From assembly GCA_934426285.1 (NCBI GenBank), contig CAKRYE010000093.1, forward strand, positions 1-5,930: a stretch of DNA of 5,930 bases, given 5' to 3'. Source of the DNA: an uncultured Blautia sp. (lineage in GTDB: Bacteria; Bacillota; Clostridia; Lachnospirales; Lachnospiraceae). The position numbers and the translations under genes were made by a program. Positions 1 through 5,704 of the stretch are shown piece after piece. The notes beneath the pieces are model-generated. The model did no database searches. It saw only the letters and a program-made list of their open reading frames with translations, and was not told the origin of the DNA. Each line of letters starts with the position of its first letter. Position 1 is the stretch's first letter.

Positions 1-905
1 TGACTCCCTTGCAGTCTATGAGCAGACGACAGAAATCAGACAGCAAGAAAGCTGCTTCAAGAGGATTGCAGTGGACGAGTGATATGATACGGAAGATTGT
101 GGATGACAAAACTTATATAGGCTGTATGGTCTATGGAAAGACAAAGATTCCAGATCCCGGAACAGGGAAAGAAGTACCGGTGCCGAGAAATCAGTGGAAA
201 GTGATGGAAAATCACCACGAGCCGATCGTATCAAAAGAAATTTTTGAAAAAGCACAGTCCTTGCAGATTAGACACACCAAGAAAAGCAAATTCGACAGAG
301 AAACAACATTGTTAGGTGGCTATGTGAAATGTAGGAATTGTCACAGAAGTCTGACTTCAAGCAGTCCGGTTCATGGTCATATCCTTTATAGCTGTGCTTA
401 CAGTAAAGGAAAAGAAGATACAGGATGCTTTGCCGGAAAAGCTGATAACAAAATGCTGGAGCATATCGTGCTGGCAGAAATTAAGGCATATTTACGTCAG
501 AATATCAGCCAGGAACAGATGCAACAATCTATGAGAAAACAGTATGAGGACAGTATAGAAGCCTATAAGACGGAAAGTGCAGATTGTGAAAAACGTCAGG
601 AGCAGATAAAGATTCAGAACCGTCAGAACTATGAGAAATATCACGAAGGACAGATGAATCAGAAACAGTTCATGGAATCCAGGAAGCAGTTGGAAGAAGA
701 AAGAGAACGACTGCAGAAACGTGTAGAAGAACTGGAAGAACTGATAAATGGTGAGAAAGAAATCCTGATGAAAAAGAATGTTCCGGTGGAGCAGATGTTG
801 ATGTATTTAGGCTATGAAAAGCTGACACGAGAGATGCTGGAAGAATATGTGCAGGGAATATATGTGTACGATGACGGGAGAGTGGAGGTGGAGTGGAAAG
901 AGTGA
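1..905 (+). CDS. Large serine recombinase, C-terminal part (5' end outside window)
   Basis: This is the C-terminal part of a large serine recombinase, the enzyme class that integrates and excises phages and conjugative or mobilizable elements. The frame is open from base 3, so the gene enters from the left. The catalytic resolvase domain, usually the first 150 or so residues, is not visible. Counting from the TTG at 9, residues 20-60 match the recombinase DNA-binding domain, with an LQWTSDMIRKIVDDKTYIG block typical of the family. A zinc ribbon follows with C108, C111, C129 and C140. Residues 165-255 are a charged coiled coil of the kind that controls synapsis in this family. The tail ends in YVQGIYVYDDGRVEVEW, also typical. 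The TTG at 9 and the ATG at 18 are internal codons, not the real start. The stop is TGA at 903-905. Whether the missing part is intact cannot be seen. Family assignment is confident; the specific element is unknown. Confidence 0.9.
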   Translation, partial: TPLQSMSRRQKSDSKKAASRGLQWTSDMIRKIVDDKTYIGCMVYGKTKIPDPGTGKEVPVPRNQWKVMENHHEPIVSKEIFEKAQSLQIRHTKKSKFDRETTLLGGYVKCRNCHRSLTSSSPVHGHILYSCAYSKGKEDTGCFAGKADNKMLEHIVLAEIKAYLRQNISQEQMQQSMRKQYEDSIEAYKTESADCEKRQEQIKIQNRQNYEKYHEGQMNQKQFMESRKQLEEERERLQKRVEELEELINGEKEILMKKNVPVEQMLMYLGYEKLTREMLEEYVQGIYVYDDGRVEVEWKE

Positions 906-938
906 AATAAAGAAATCATAATGATATAGATAAATTTG

Positions 939-982
939 AAGCCACTGTTCATGGATGTTTTAATGTTGAACAGTGGCTTTAG
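939..982. terminator. Bidirectional hairpin terminator between convergent genes
   Basis: Perfect 13-bp inverted repeat: AAGCCACTGTTCA at 939-951 and its complement at 967-979, with a 15-nt loop. A short T run follows on the plus strand, and the minus-strand reading is followed by TTCAAATTT. It lies 34 bp after the recombinase stop and 12 bp beyond the stop of the minus-strand gene, so it can end both transcripts. The U tracts are short, so efficiency is uncertain. Confidence 0.75.
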
Positions 983-994
983 AATTTAAATAAT

Positions 995-1420
995 CTAGTC
1001 TATTAGAGAATCTGTAAAATCAAAAGAAAGACAAATATTATCATTGATAATTTGAGATTCAACACCGAAATGACAAGTGCGAGTTAAATTTGGATAAGCA
1101 TTAAATATATCATTTATTAGTGATTTTGAGTGTACAACTGCTCCATTTGTATAGTTTCCTTTATATTTTTTTCTAGAAAGAGGAATACTTTTAAAAGTTT
1201 TTTCGTTGGTGAATTGCAAACGAATTTTTTTGAGTTTTCCATCGATAGATCCACAATAAATTTCAGCAAATTTATATGAATAAATATCTGGAACTAGTTC
1301 GCAGGCAGCAGAATTTAAAGCAATGCGTCCGTTATCTTTAGCAATAGTAATTTGCGGAAGAGATTGAGAAGCTTTGTGTGCACGAGTGGAAATATATGGT
1401 TCCCAGTTTATATCAGCCAT
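995..1420 (-). CDS. Hypothetical protein, 141 aa, divergent to the ABC-3C operon
   Basis: I do not recognise a named family. The gene looks real. It has an ATG at 1420-1418, an AAAGGAC ribosome binding site 6-8 nt upstream (1433-1427), a good promoter (1485-1457), and a terminator just past its TAG. The protein has no signal peptide or membrane segment and looks soluble and mostly beta. Residues 22-40 (PQITIAKDNGRIALNSAAC) resemble a recurrent block in small proteins of Firmicute mobile elements, where a glycine-containing turn is followed by IALNSAACEL. Residues 62-90 are very basic (KLKKIRLQF, then SRKKYKGNY), which could suit nucleic-acid or protein binding. Residues 94-106 (GAVVHSKSLINDI) form a second conserved-looking block. 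Base composition is as A+T-rich as the neighbouring operon. Its divergent position could make it a regulator or accessory partner of that operon, but the sequence shows no helix-turn-helix that I can identify. Confidence 0.75.
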   Translation of the reverse strand: MADINWEPYISTRAHKASQSLPQITIAKDNGRIALNSAACELVPDIYSYKFAEIYCGSIDGKLKKIRLQFTNEKTFKSIPLSRKKYKGNYTNGAVVHSKSLINDIFNAYPNLTRTCHFGVESQIINDNICLSFDFTDSLID

Positions 1421-1426
1421 GGCAAA

Positions 1427-1433
1427 GTCCTTT
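1427..1433 (-). promoter_or_regulatory. Ribosome binding site of the 141-aa gene
   Basis: AAAGGAC on the minus strand, 6 nt before the ATG at 1420. It supports that start codon. Confidence 0.7.
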
Positions 1434-1456
1434 CTTTTGTTTTTTTGATTGATTTT

Positions 1457-1485
1457 ATGATATTATAAAAAGCATGCAAAGTCAA
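1457..1485 (-). promoter_or_regulatory. Sigma-A-type promoter for the 141-aa gene
   Basis: On the minus strand, TTGACT (1485-1480, 5 of 6 consensus) and TATCAT (1462-1457, 5 of 6) are separated by exactly 17 bp. The predicted start near 1450 leaves a leader of about 30 nt. An imperfect 18-bp dyad, TTTTATGATATTATAAAA at 1453-1470, covers the -10 box and could be an operator, though its pure A+T character weakens the case. Confidence 0.6.
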
Positions 1486-1500
1486 TGATTAGTGATAAAG

Positions 1501-1518
1501 TTGAGCGTTTGAGCGTTT
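1501..1518. repeat. Perfect period-8 tandem repeat in the divergent promoter region
   Basis: TTGAGCGT occurs twice back to back (1501-1508, 1509-1516), followed by TT that starts a third unit. It is the most G+C-containing spot in a very A+T-rich intergenic region. It lies upstream of both divergent promoters, about 15 bp behind the minus-strand -35 box and about 57 bp upstream of the plus-strand -35. A role as a protein-binding site is inference from its position. Confidence 0.55.
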
Positions 1519-1574
1519 AAAAATTTTGTTTGATATTAAATGGGATTTTTTGTGTGAAAAAGAATGAAAAAATA

Positions 1575-1612
1575 GTAACATTACAATGTGAACTGTGATA
1601 TACTAACCACAG
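1575..1612 (+). promoter_or_regulatory. Extended -10 promoter of the ABC-3C operon, with overlapping dyad
   Basis: GTAACA at 1575-1580 (4 of 6 to TTGACA), an 18-bp spacer, then TATACT at 1599-1604 (5 of 6), preceded by TGA so that it forms an extended -10. The expected start is near 1611, giving a leader of about 35 nt. CTGTG at 1593-1597 and CACAG at 1608-1612 form a dyad that brackets the -10, as repressor sites often do. Confidence 0.65.
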
Positions 1613-1630
1613 ATGTATGCATAACTGAAG

Positions 1631-1637
1631 AAAGGAG
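1631..1637 (+). promoter_or_regulatory. Ribosome binding site that fixes a TTG start
   Basis: AAAGGAG, 8 nt before TTG at 1646. No ATG follows in frame until residue 33, so this site is what supports the TTG start. It partly overlaps a weak inverted repeat, ATAACT (1621-1626) and AGTTAT (1636-1641). Folding would place the AAAGG in the loop and its last bases in the stem. Confidence 0.75.
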
Positions 1638-1645
1638 TTATACTG

Positions 1646-2569
1646 TTGAAAAAAGAAGATAAATATATTGCAAGAATACAGTTCAAATTAAAAGTATTAC
1701 AAAGCAAAGGTCAGAGTTTTGAAGATTTCTTTGTTTCAGTTATGACAAAAGCTGATAAAGATTTTCAACCAGTGAAAGCATATGGAAATATTGGTGATCA
1801 AAAAAATGATGGGTTTAATAAAAAAACGGGAACGTATTACCAAGTATTTGCGCCGGAAGATATAAGAAAGGACAAAACGATTTATGATGCAGCTAAGAAA
1901 TTGGAACAAGACTTTCGAGGTTTGTATAAAAAATGGAATAATCTTTGTCAAATAAAAAATTATTTTTTTGTTGTGAACGACAAATATGAGGGCGTAGATC
2001 CTATAATAACCAAGAAAATATTGGAATTAAATAAAGAATTTTCCGAAGTGGATATTGAAGCCTTTTTAGCTAAAGATTTACAATACAAGTTTGAAAAGTT
2101 AGATGAAGATGATGTACAGGAACTTATTGGATTTATACCAAGTGCTTCCTCTACATTGATTGAATATGGAACTCTTGGTGAAGTTGTAGATTATTTAATG
2201 AAGACAGAATTGCCAAAAGTAAAAAATGATAAGTTGATTGTACCTGATTTTGATGAAAAAATTACATTTAATGGACTAAGCGTAGAAGTAAAATCAAAAT
2301 TGTTGATAGGAAGTTATCAAGAAGGAGCATTAGAGCGGTATTTTAATGAGAATCCGGGAACGCGAGAGATATTACAAGAAAAGTTCCATGCATTATATCA
2401 AATGGCCGGTGAAGAAATATTAAGTACCCAGGATGATGAAGCTGATTGTAAATTTTATTATATTTTGGATAGGGCTTGCCCTAAAAAGACTGCAGGAACA
2501 GTTTCGTGTGTCGAAGTATTAATGGCGTATTATTTTTCGAGTTGCGATATTTTTGAGGAGCCACGATAA
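1646..2569 (+). CDS. ABC-3C system effector-like protein with nuclease-like N-terminal domain
   Basis: First gene of the operon, 307 aa, soluble, with a TTG start supported by AAAGGAG 8 nt upstream. Residues 20-75 resemble a restriction-endonuclease-like (PD-(D/E)XK or Mrr-type) core: E26 in QSFEDFF, then G50-D51 and N54-D55-G56 in GDQKNDGF, then Y65-Q66-V67-F68-A69-P70. The usual final lysine of the ExK or QxK motif is replaced by F68, so catalysis is not assured. Residues 75-160 are helical and acidic. Residues 215-307 match the C-terminal domain shared by ABC-three-component proteins, including NPGTREILQEKFHALY, FYYILDRACPKK and VLMAYYFSSCDIFEEP. In such systems this protein is thought to be the effector, controlled through a middle component and an SMC-like ATPase; the next two genes are exactly these. 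Only 32 bp separates it from the next start. System assignment is firm; the biochemical activity is inferred. Confidence 0.82.
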   Translation: MKKEDKYIARIQFKLKVLQSKGQSFEDFFVSVMTKADKDFQPVKAYGNIGDQKNDGFNKKTGTYYQVFAPEDIRKDKTIYDAAKKLEQDFRGLYKKWNNLCQIKNYFFVVNDKYEGVDPIITKKILELNKEFSEVDIEAFLAKDLQYKFEKLDEDDVQELIGFIPSASSTLIEYGTLGEVVDYLMKTELPKVKNDKLIVPDFDEKITFNGLSVEVKSKLLIGSYQEGALERYFNENPGTREILQEKFHALYQMAGEEILSTQDDEADCKFYYILDRACPKKTAGTVSCVEVLMAYYFSSCDIFEEPR

Positions 2570-2591
2570 TATTTCAAACTATAATTTTATT

Positions 2592-2598
2592 GGAGGAG
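2592..2598 (+). promoter_or_regulatory. Ribosome binding site of the middle component
   Basis: GGAGGAG, 3-5 nt before the ATG at 2602. The upstream in-frame TTG at 2590 overlaps this site, so it is not a plausible start. Confidence 0.8.
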
Positions 2599-2601
2599 AA
2601 T

Positions 2602-2850
2602 ATGATTTTACCAAAAAAACAATTATCTATAGAGGAATCTTTTTGGGGATTTGGTGGCTTTTTATTGAAACAGCTTCAAAAGCCTATGTTGGTAGATGAA
2701 TTATGGGAATGTTATAAAGAATTTTATTCAAATGGTAAATATTCAGTAAGATTTTCGTTTGATCAGTTTATTATGGCGTTAGATTACTTGTATATTATTG
2801 GAGCAATAAAGAAGGATGAAAGGGGGAAAATTAGTTATGAAATTAATTAG
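2602..2850 (+). CDS. ABC-3C system middle component (MC6-like), 82 aa
   Basis: Small soluble protein between the effector and ATPase genes. The start is ATG at 2602, directly after GGAGGAG. The N-terminus MILPKKQLSIEESFWGFGGFLL resembles the LPxKxIxxExSLxGxGAxLL pattern that I associate with ABC-three-component middle component 6. Residues 27-70 (KPMLVDELW, then FSFDQFIMALDYLYIIGAIK) read as three helices, and residues 70-80 look like a short beta hairpin. Together this is a compact winged-helix-like arrangement. Middle components are thought to bridge the ATPase and effector. The 3' end overlaps the ATPase gene by 14 bp, which implies translational coupling and matched production. The family number comes from memory of the pattern; the role as a middle component is also supported by context. 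Confidence 0.8.
   Translation: MILPKKQLSIEESFWGFGGFLLKQLQKPMLVDELWECYKEFYSNGKYSVRFSFDQFIMALDYLYIIGAIKKDERGKISYEIN
2820..2826 (+). promoter_or_regulatory. Ribosome binding site of the ABC ATPase, inside the preceding gene
   Basis: AAGGGGG lies 10 nt before the ATG at 2837, within the last codons of the middle component gene. An alternative ATG at 2816 has its purine run directly abutting it with no spacer, and would add seven residues before the conserved MKLISLTA start. The 2837 start is preferred. Confidence 0.65.
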
Positions 2851-4591
2851 TTTAACGGCAAACAAGGAAACGTTTCATCCAGTCTATTTTGACGATGGTA
2901 TAAATATAATTGTTGGTAAACAAGTTGCACCACATAATGAAAATGATGGAAATACATATAATGGAGTAGGTAAATCATTGACATTACATCTGATCCATTT
3001 TTGTTTGGGATCTAATAAAATTGATTCATTTACAAAAAAAATCCCAGATTGGGAGTTTGTTTTGCGGTTTATAATAGATAACCAAGAATATTATTGCAAA
3101 AGATCCACAAATAATCAAGGAACTATAGAATTTAATGGTGAAGAGTTAAAACCAAGAGTATTACATGACAAATTATTGAAGTTATGCTTTGGATTAGCAA
3201 ATACACCACAAAGTATGACATGGACAACTTTATTTTCAAGATTTGTACGTAGATATCGTTCAAGTTATGCTACATTTGATGCATTTGTTCCAAAAGAAAG
3301 CGATTATAGTAAAATTTTAAATAATTGCTATTTGTTAGGAATAGATACGGAATTGATTGTAGATAAAAAGGAATTAAGAGATCGGCAGCTTTCGGCAGCA
3401 GCAACAGAAAAGGCAATAAAAAAAGATCCGTTATTTCGTCAGTATTATTTGGGAAAAAATGACGCAGAATTAGATGAAGCTGATTTAGAGTATCGAATAC
3501 ATCTGTTAGAAAAAGAAATATCTGAATTCAAGGTATCTAATAATTATCATGAGCTTGAAGTAGAAGCAGATGAGAAAAGTTATCAGAAAAAAGAACTCGA
3601 GAATAAACGTGTGCTTGTGAGTAATTATATAAAAAATATAGAAGATTCAGAAAAAGAAACAGAAGATGTAAAAGAAGAAAAGCTGCTTAAAGTATATGAG
3701 GCTGCTCATGTTGAAATCCCAGATATGGTTAGAAAGAGTTTAGATGAAGTATCAAAGTTTCATCAAGAATTATTAGCTACCAGAAATACTAGACTTCGTA
3801 AAGAGTTATTAAAACAAAAACAGCGATTAAAAGAAATTGATGCAGAGATTGTCCAAATTGGAAAAAGAATGGATGAATTGTTGGAATATTTGAATTCTCA
3901 TGGTGCATTAGAAGAATATGTTGCATTGACAAAACAGTTATCAGCATTAAGGAATGAATTGAATAGAATACATGAGTATCAACAAATTTTGAAAGCATAC
4001 CGTGATACGAAATTGGATATTAAGGCATCTATGATTGAACAAGATAAAGCAACGGACTTGTACTTGGAAGAAAATAATGATTATTTAGATACTTTAAGAA
4101 CTAAATTTTGGGAATATGCAAAGCGGTTTTATCCGAAGAAAAAAAGCGGTCTTGTTATAAGAAATAATTCAGGTGAAAATACATTGAGGTACAGCTTGGA
4201 AGCAAGAATCGAAGACGATTCTTCGGATGGTGTAAACGAAGTTCGTATGTTTTGCTTTGATTGGCTTTTGCTAAATTGCCAAGTGAGCAAAATAAAATTT
4301 ATAGCACATGATAGTAGAATGTTTGCAAATATGGATCCTAGACAGCGAGAGACATTATTTAGAATCGTTAATGAATGTTGCCAGAATACGGATTTTCAAT
4401 ATATATGTTCTATTAATGAAGATGCGCTATTATCATTTCAGTCAATGATGGGAGAAGAAGAATATAAAAATATTATACAGGATAATATTATTATGGAATT
4501 AAATGATGATGATCCTTCTAGTAAATTACTTGGAGTACAAATTGATATTGACTTGGAAGATAAAGGAAAATCATCGGAGGATATGAAATAA
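2837..4591 (+). CDS. SMC/Rad50-like ABC ATPase of an ABC-3C system (DUF2326-type)
   Basis: 584-aa ATPase of the three-component system, cytoplasmic and without membrane segments. The N-terminal half-domain begins MKLISLTANKE. Its Walker A, NGVGKSL, is at residues 42-48, after an insertion rich in Asn and Asp (residues 30-41). Residues 65-165 complete the N-lobe. Residues 173-403 form a long charged coiled coil, broken near 286-323 by VYEAAHVEIPDMVRKSLDEV and the following FHQELLATR, a block I associate with DUF2326 proteins. The C-lobe, residues 415-560, has a signature-like SSDGVNEVRMFCFDWLL (462-478) and a Walker B region reading FIAHDS (488-493) with H491-D492, then MDPRQ (499-503). The HD in place of the usual DE is, as I recall it, the DUF2326 form. 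By analogy with Rad50 and RecN it should dimerise on nucleic acid and signal to the effector. The start overlaps the previous gene by 14 bp. The last 20 or so residues are acidic and poorly conserved-looking. Confidence 0.88.
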   Translation: MKLISLTANKETFHPVYFDDGINIIVGKQVAPHNENDGNTYNGVGKSLTLHLIHFCLGSNKIDSFTKKIPDWEFVLRFIIDNQEYYCKRSTNNQGTIEFNGEELKPRVLHDKLLKLCFGLANTPQSMTWTTLFSRFVRRYRSSYATFDAFVPKESDYSKILNNCYLLGIDTELIVDKKELRDRQLSAAATEKAIKKDPLFRQYYLGKNDAELDEADLEYRIHLLEKEISEFKVSNNYHELEVEADEKSYQKKELENKRVLVSNYIKNIEDSEKETEDVKEEKLLKVYEAAHVEIPDMVRKSLDEVSKFHQELLATRNTRLRKELLKQKQRLKEIDAEIVQIGKRMDELLEYLNSHGALEEYVALTKQLSALRNELNRIHEYQQILKAYRDTKLDIKASMIEQDKATDLYLEENNDYLDTLRTKFWEYAKRFYPKKKSGLVIRNNSGENTLRYSLEARIEDDSSDGVNEVRMFCFDWLLLNCQVSKIKFIAHDSRMFANMDPRQRETLFRIVNECCQNTDFQYICSINEDALLSFQSMMGEEEYKNIIQDNIIMELNDDDPSSKLLGVQIDIDLEDKGKSSEDMK

Positions 4592-4599
4592 ATAATTTA

Positions 4600-4620
4600 T
4601 AGCAATGACGTAACATCCTC
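4600..4620. repeat. Direct repeat copy 1 (21 bp)
   Basis: TAGCAATGACgTaACATCCTC, 19 of 21 identical to 4713-4733 (lower case marks differing bases). Both copies are followed shortly by ACTTTGT (4628-4634 and 4740-4746). A third, shorter relative, TAACGTCCTC, lies at 4645-4654. Confidence 0.75.
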
Positions 4621-4661
4621 CCCACCCACTTTGTGACAATTATATAACGTCCTCTATACAG

Positions 4662-4711
4662 AAATATGCGGTTTTAAGCCATTTTCTTGGCAAAAAAGCC
4701 GCATATTTTTT
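4662..4711 (+). terminator. Rho-independent terminator of the ABC-3C operon
   Basis: AAATATGCGG (4662-4671) pairs with CCGCATATTT (4699-4708). An inner stem has TTTT against the A run and GCCA (4678-4681) against TGGC (4688-4691), with a TTTTCT loop. A run of T (4704-4711, interrupted once) follows on the plus strand. It lies 70 bp after the ATPase stop and 126 bp before sfsA, so it isolates sfsA from the operon. Confidence 0.85.
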
Positions 4712-4712
4712 G

Positions 4713-4733
4713 TAGCAATGACTTGACATCCTC
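4713..4733. repeat. Direct repeat copy 2 (21 bp)
   Basis: Second copy, TAGCAATGACtTgACATCCTC, 113 bp downstream of copy 1. The pair brackets the terminator. It lies close to where base composition changes from island-like to that of sfsA. Confidence 0.75.
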
Positions 4734-4775
4734 GGGAGCACTTTGTTTAGAGAATAGTTTTTCGAAGTGAAAATG

Positions 4776-4815
4776 TTGTAGGTATGAGGAAAACATGCTA
4801 TGGTATGTATACAAT
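4776..4815 (+). promoter_or_regulatory. Candidate sfsA promoter
   Basis: TTGTAG at 4776-4781, a 17-bp spacer ending in TGC, then TATGGT at 4799-4804, which is an extended -10 arrangement. TACAAT at 4810-4815 is an alternative -10 without a good -35. A promoter is expected here because of the strong terminator just upstream. The exact elements are uncertain. Confidence 0.4.
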
Positions 4816-4836
4816 GTGTAAAGAGGAGCAGAAAAA

Positions 4837-5535
4837 ATGAAGTACGAACATATCACAGAGGGCCGTTTCATAGACCGTCCCAATCGTTTTATTGCACATG
4901 TGGAGATCAATGGGCAGGTGGAAACGGTTCATGTAAAGAATACAGGCAGGTGCAGGGAGCTTCTGATCCCGGGGGTACAGGTCTTTCTGGAAAGGAGCAG
5001 TAATCCGGCGAGAAAGACTGCCTATGACCTGATCTGTGTAAATAAAGAGGGCAGGGGTCTGATTAATATGGACTCTCAGATTCCCAATAAAGCAGCACTG
5101 GAGTGGGTAAAGGCAGGACATCTTTTTCCGGAAGAGATTCAGGTAACGCCGGAGAAGACCTACGGAAATTCCAGATTTGATATTTATGTCTGTTCAGAGA
5201 AACGCAAGGCTTTTATAGAAGTGAAAGGTGTCACTCTGGAATCTGACAATATAGCACGCTTCCCTGATGCACCTACAGAAAGAGGGGTAAAGCATCTGAA
5301 GGAGCTGATCCATTGTATGCAGGAAGGATACGAAGCTTATCTGCTTCTGGTGATCCAGATGAAGGGAGTTGACAGGTTTGAGCCCAACTGGGAGACTCAT
5401 CGGGAATTCGGAGAAACCCTGCAGGAGGCGGAAAAGGCAGGGGTGCATATTCTGGCCTATGACTGTCTGGTAGAACCTGACAGAATGGAAATCCGGGATC
5501 CGGTACCTGTATGCCTTGCTTCTGACCGGAAATAA
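4837..5535 (+). CDS. sfsA: SfsA family nuclease-like protein
   Basis: 232 aa, the usual length for SfsA, soluble. ATG at 4837 is preceded by GAGGAG with an 8-nt spacer. The N-terminal region, about residues 1-80, is an OB-fold-like DNA-binding domain and carries the family block HVKNTGRCRELLIPG (32-46, canonical NTGR) and NPARKTAYDL (56-65). The C-terminal region has a PD-(D/E)XK-type core: SRFD with D115, then IEVKGVTL with E128 and K130, followed by the hallmark ARFPDAPTERGVKHL (140-154). SfsA was first named for stimulating sugar fermentation genes in E. coli; family members are annotated as DNA or RNA nucleases, and the physiological role is unsettled. All core residues are present. Its codon use and G+C are much higher than those of the upstream operon, which fits a resident chromosomal gene. 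It is probably transcribed alone, as a terminator lies upstream and no following gene is close. Confidence 0.93.
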   Translation: MKYEHITEGRFIDRPNRFIAHVEINGQVETVHVKNTGRCRELLIPGVQVFLERSSNPARKTAYDLICVNKEGRGLINMDSQIPNKAALEWVKAGHLFPEEIQVTPEKTYGNSRFDIYVCSEKRKAFIEVKGVTLESDNIARFPDAPTERGVKHLKELIHCMQEGYEAYLLLVIQMKGVDRFEPNWETHREFGETLQEAEKAGVHILAYDCLVEPDRMEIRDPVPVCLASDRK

Positions 5536-5668
5536 AAAAGTATTCCCGTGATCGGTATAGTTATTTACGAAACGATGTACTTGTAAAATTGACGATGAGA
5601 AAGACCAAATGTCAAAACCGGAAATTTGTAAAGAGGTGTGTTTTATACTTCAGAGCAGTAAATAATTG

Positions 5669-5697
5669 TAGACATGAAAGTATATGAAATGTATAAT
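5669..5697 (+). promoter_or_regulatory. Near-consensus promoter in the region after sfsA
   Basis: TAGACA at 5669-5674 (5 of 6), a spacer of exactly 17 bp, and a perfect TATAAT at 5692-5697. It is the best sigma-A promoter in the window. The predicted start is about 5704-5705. No start codon with a ribosome binding site follows before the terminator at 5760-5801. Confidence 0.65.
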
Positions 5698-5704
5698 ATG
5701 TATC

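Larger units (their letters stand above)
1646..4591 (+). other. ABC-three-component (ABC-3C) operon
   Basis: Effector-like gene, middle component and ABC ATPase are read as one unit. The gap is 32 bp, then there is a 14-bp overlap; one promoter lies before the first gene, and a terminator lies 70 bp after the last. I see no internal terminator. The gene order and the ATPase type match ABC-3C systems, which were described by comparative genomics as predicted conflict systems. All three genes are about one third G+C. Confidence 0.8.
1..4733. mobile_element. Probable end of an acquired island next to sfsA
   Basis: Inferred from the serine recombinase gene at the left, the A+T-rich accessory operon, the repeats at 4600-4733 and the clear rise in G+C from sfsA onward. 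Sampled lines give about 32% G+C in the ATPase gene and over 55% in part of sfsA. Neither the left end nor a proven attachment site is visible, so the boundaries are approximate. Confidence 0.35.

Noticed and set aside
2590..2601. TTG start for the middle component, four codons upstream of ATG 2602
   Set aside because: This TTG forms part of the GGAGGAG ribosome binding site that serves the ATG at 2602.
2816..2836. Upstream ATG start for the ABC ATPase
   Set aside because: The purine-rich sequence directly abuts it with no spacer, and the extra seven residues precede a typical ATPase N-terminus that starts at 2837 behind AAGGGGG.
3789..3998. Minus-strand frame within the ATPase gene, and similar frames inside the recombinase (16-255), the effector (1736-1951) and sfsA (5194-5448)
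   Set aside because: They are antisense to well-supported genes, and their translations look like random low-complexity products.
4600..4733. CRISPR-like interpretation of the repeats
   Set aside because: Only two full copies and one partial copy exist, with unequal spacing (34 and 79 bp) and a terminator between them. No cas gene is present.
4723..4751. Perfect TTGACA at 4723-4728 as an sfsA promoter -35
   Set aside because: No acceptable -10 lies 16-18 bp downstream (TTTAGA matches only 3 of 6). The TTGACA is part of the direct repeat.
4800..5003. Plus-strand frame overlapping the start of sfsA in another phase
   Set aside because: Its translation resembles no protein family, and sfsA in the overlapping frame has full family motifs.
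4674..5121. Minus-strand frames at 4674-4910 and 4798-5121
   Set aside because: They lie over the terminator and the antisense strand of sfsA, with no ribosome binding site and no family-like protein. sfsA is clearly the coding strand.
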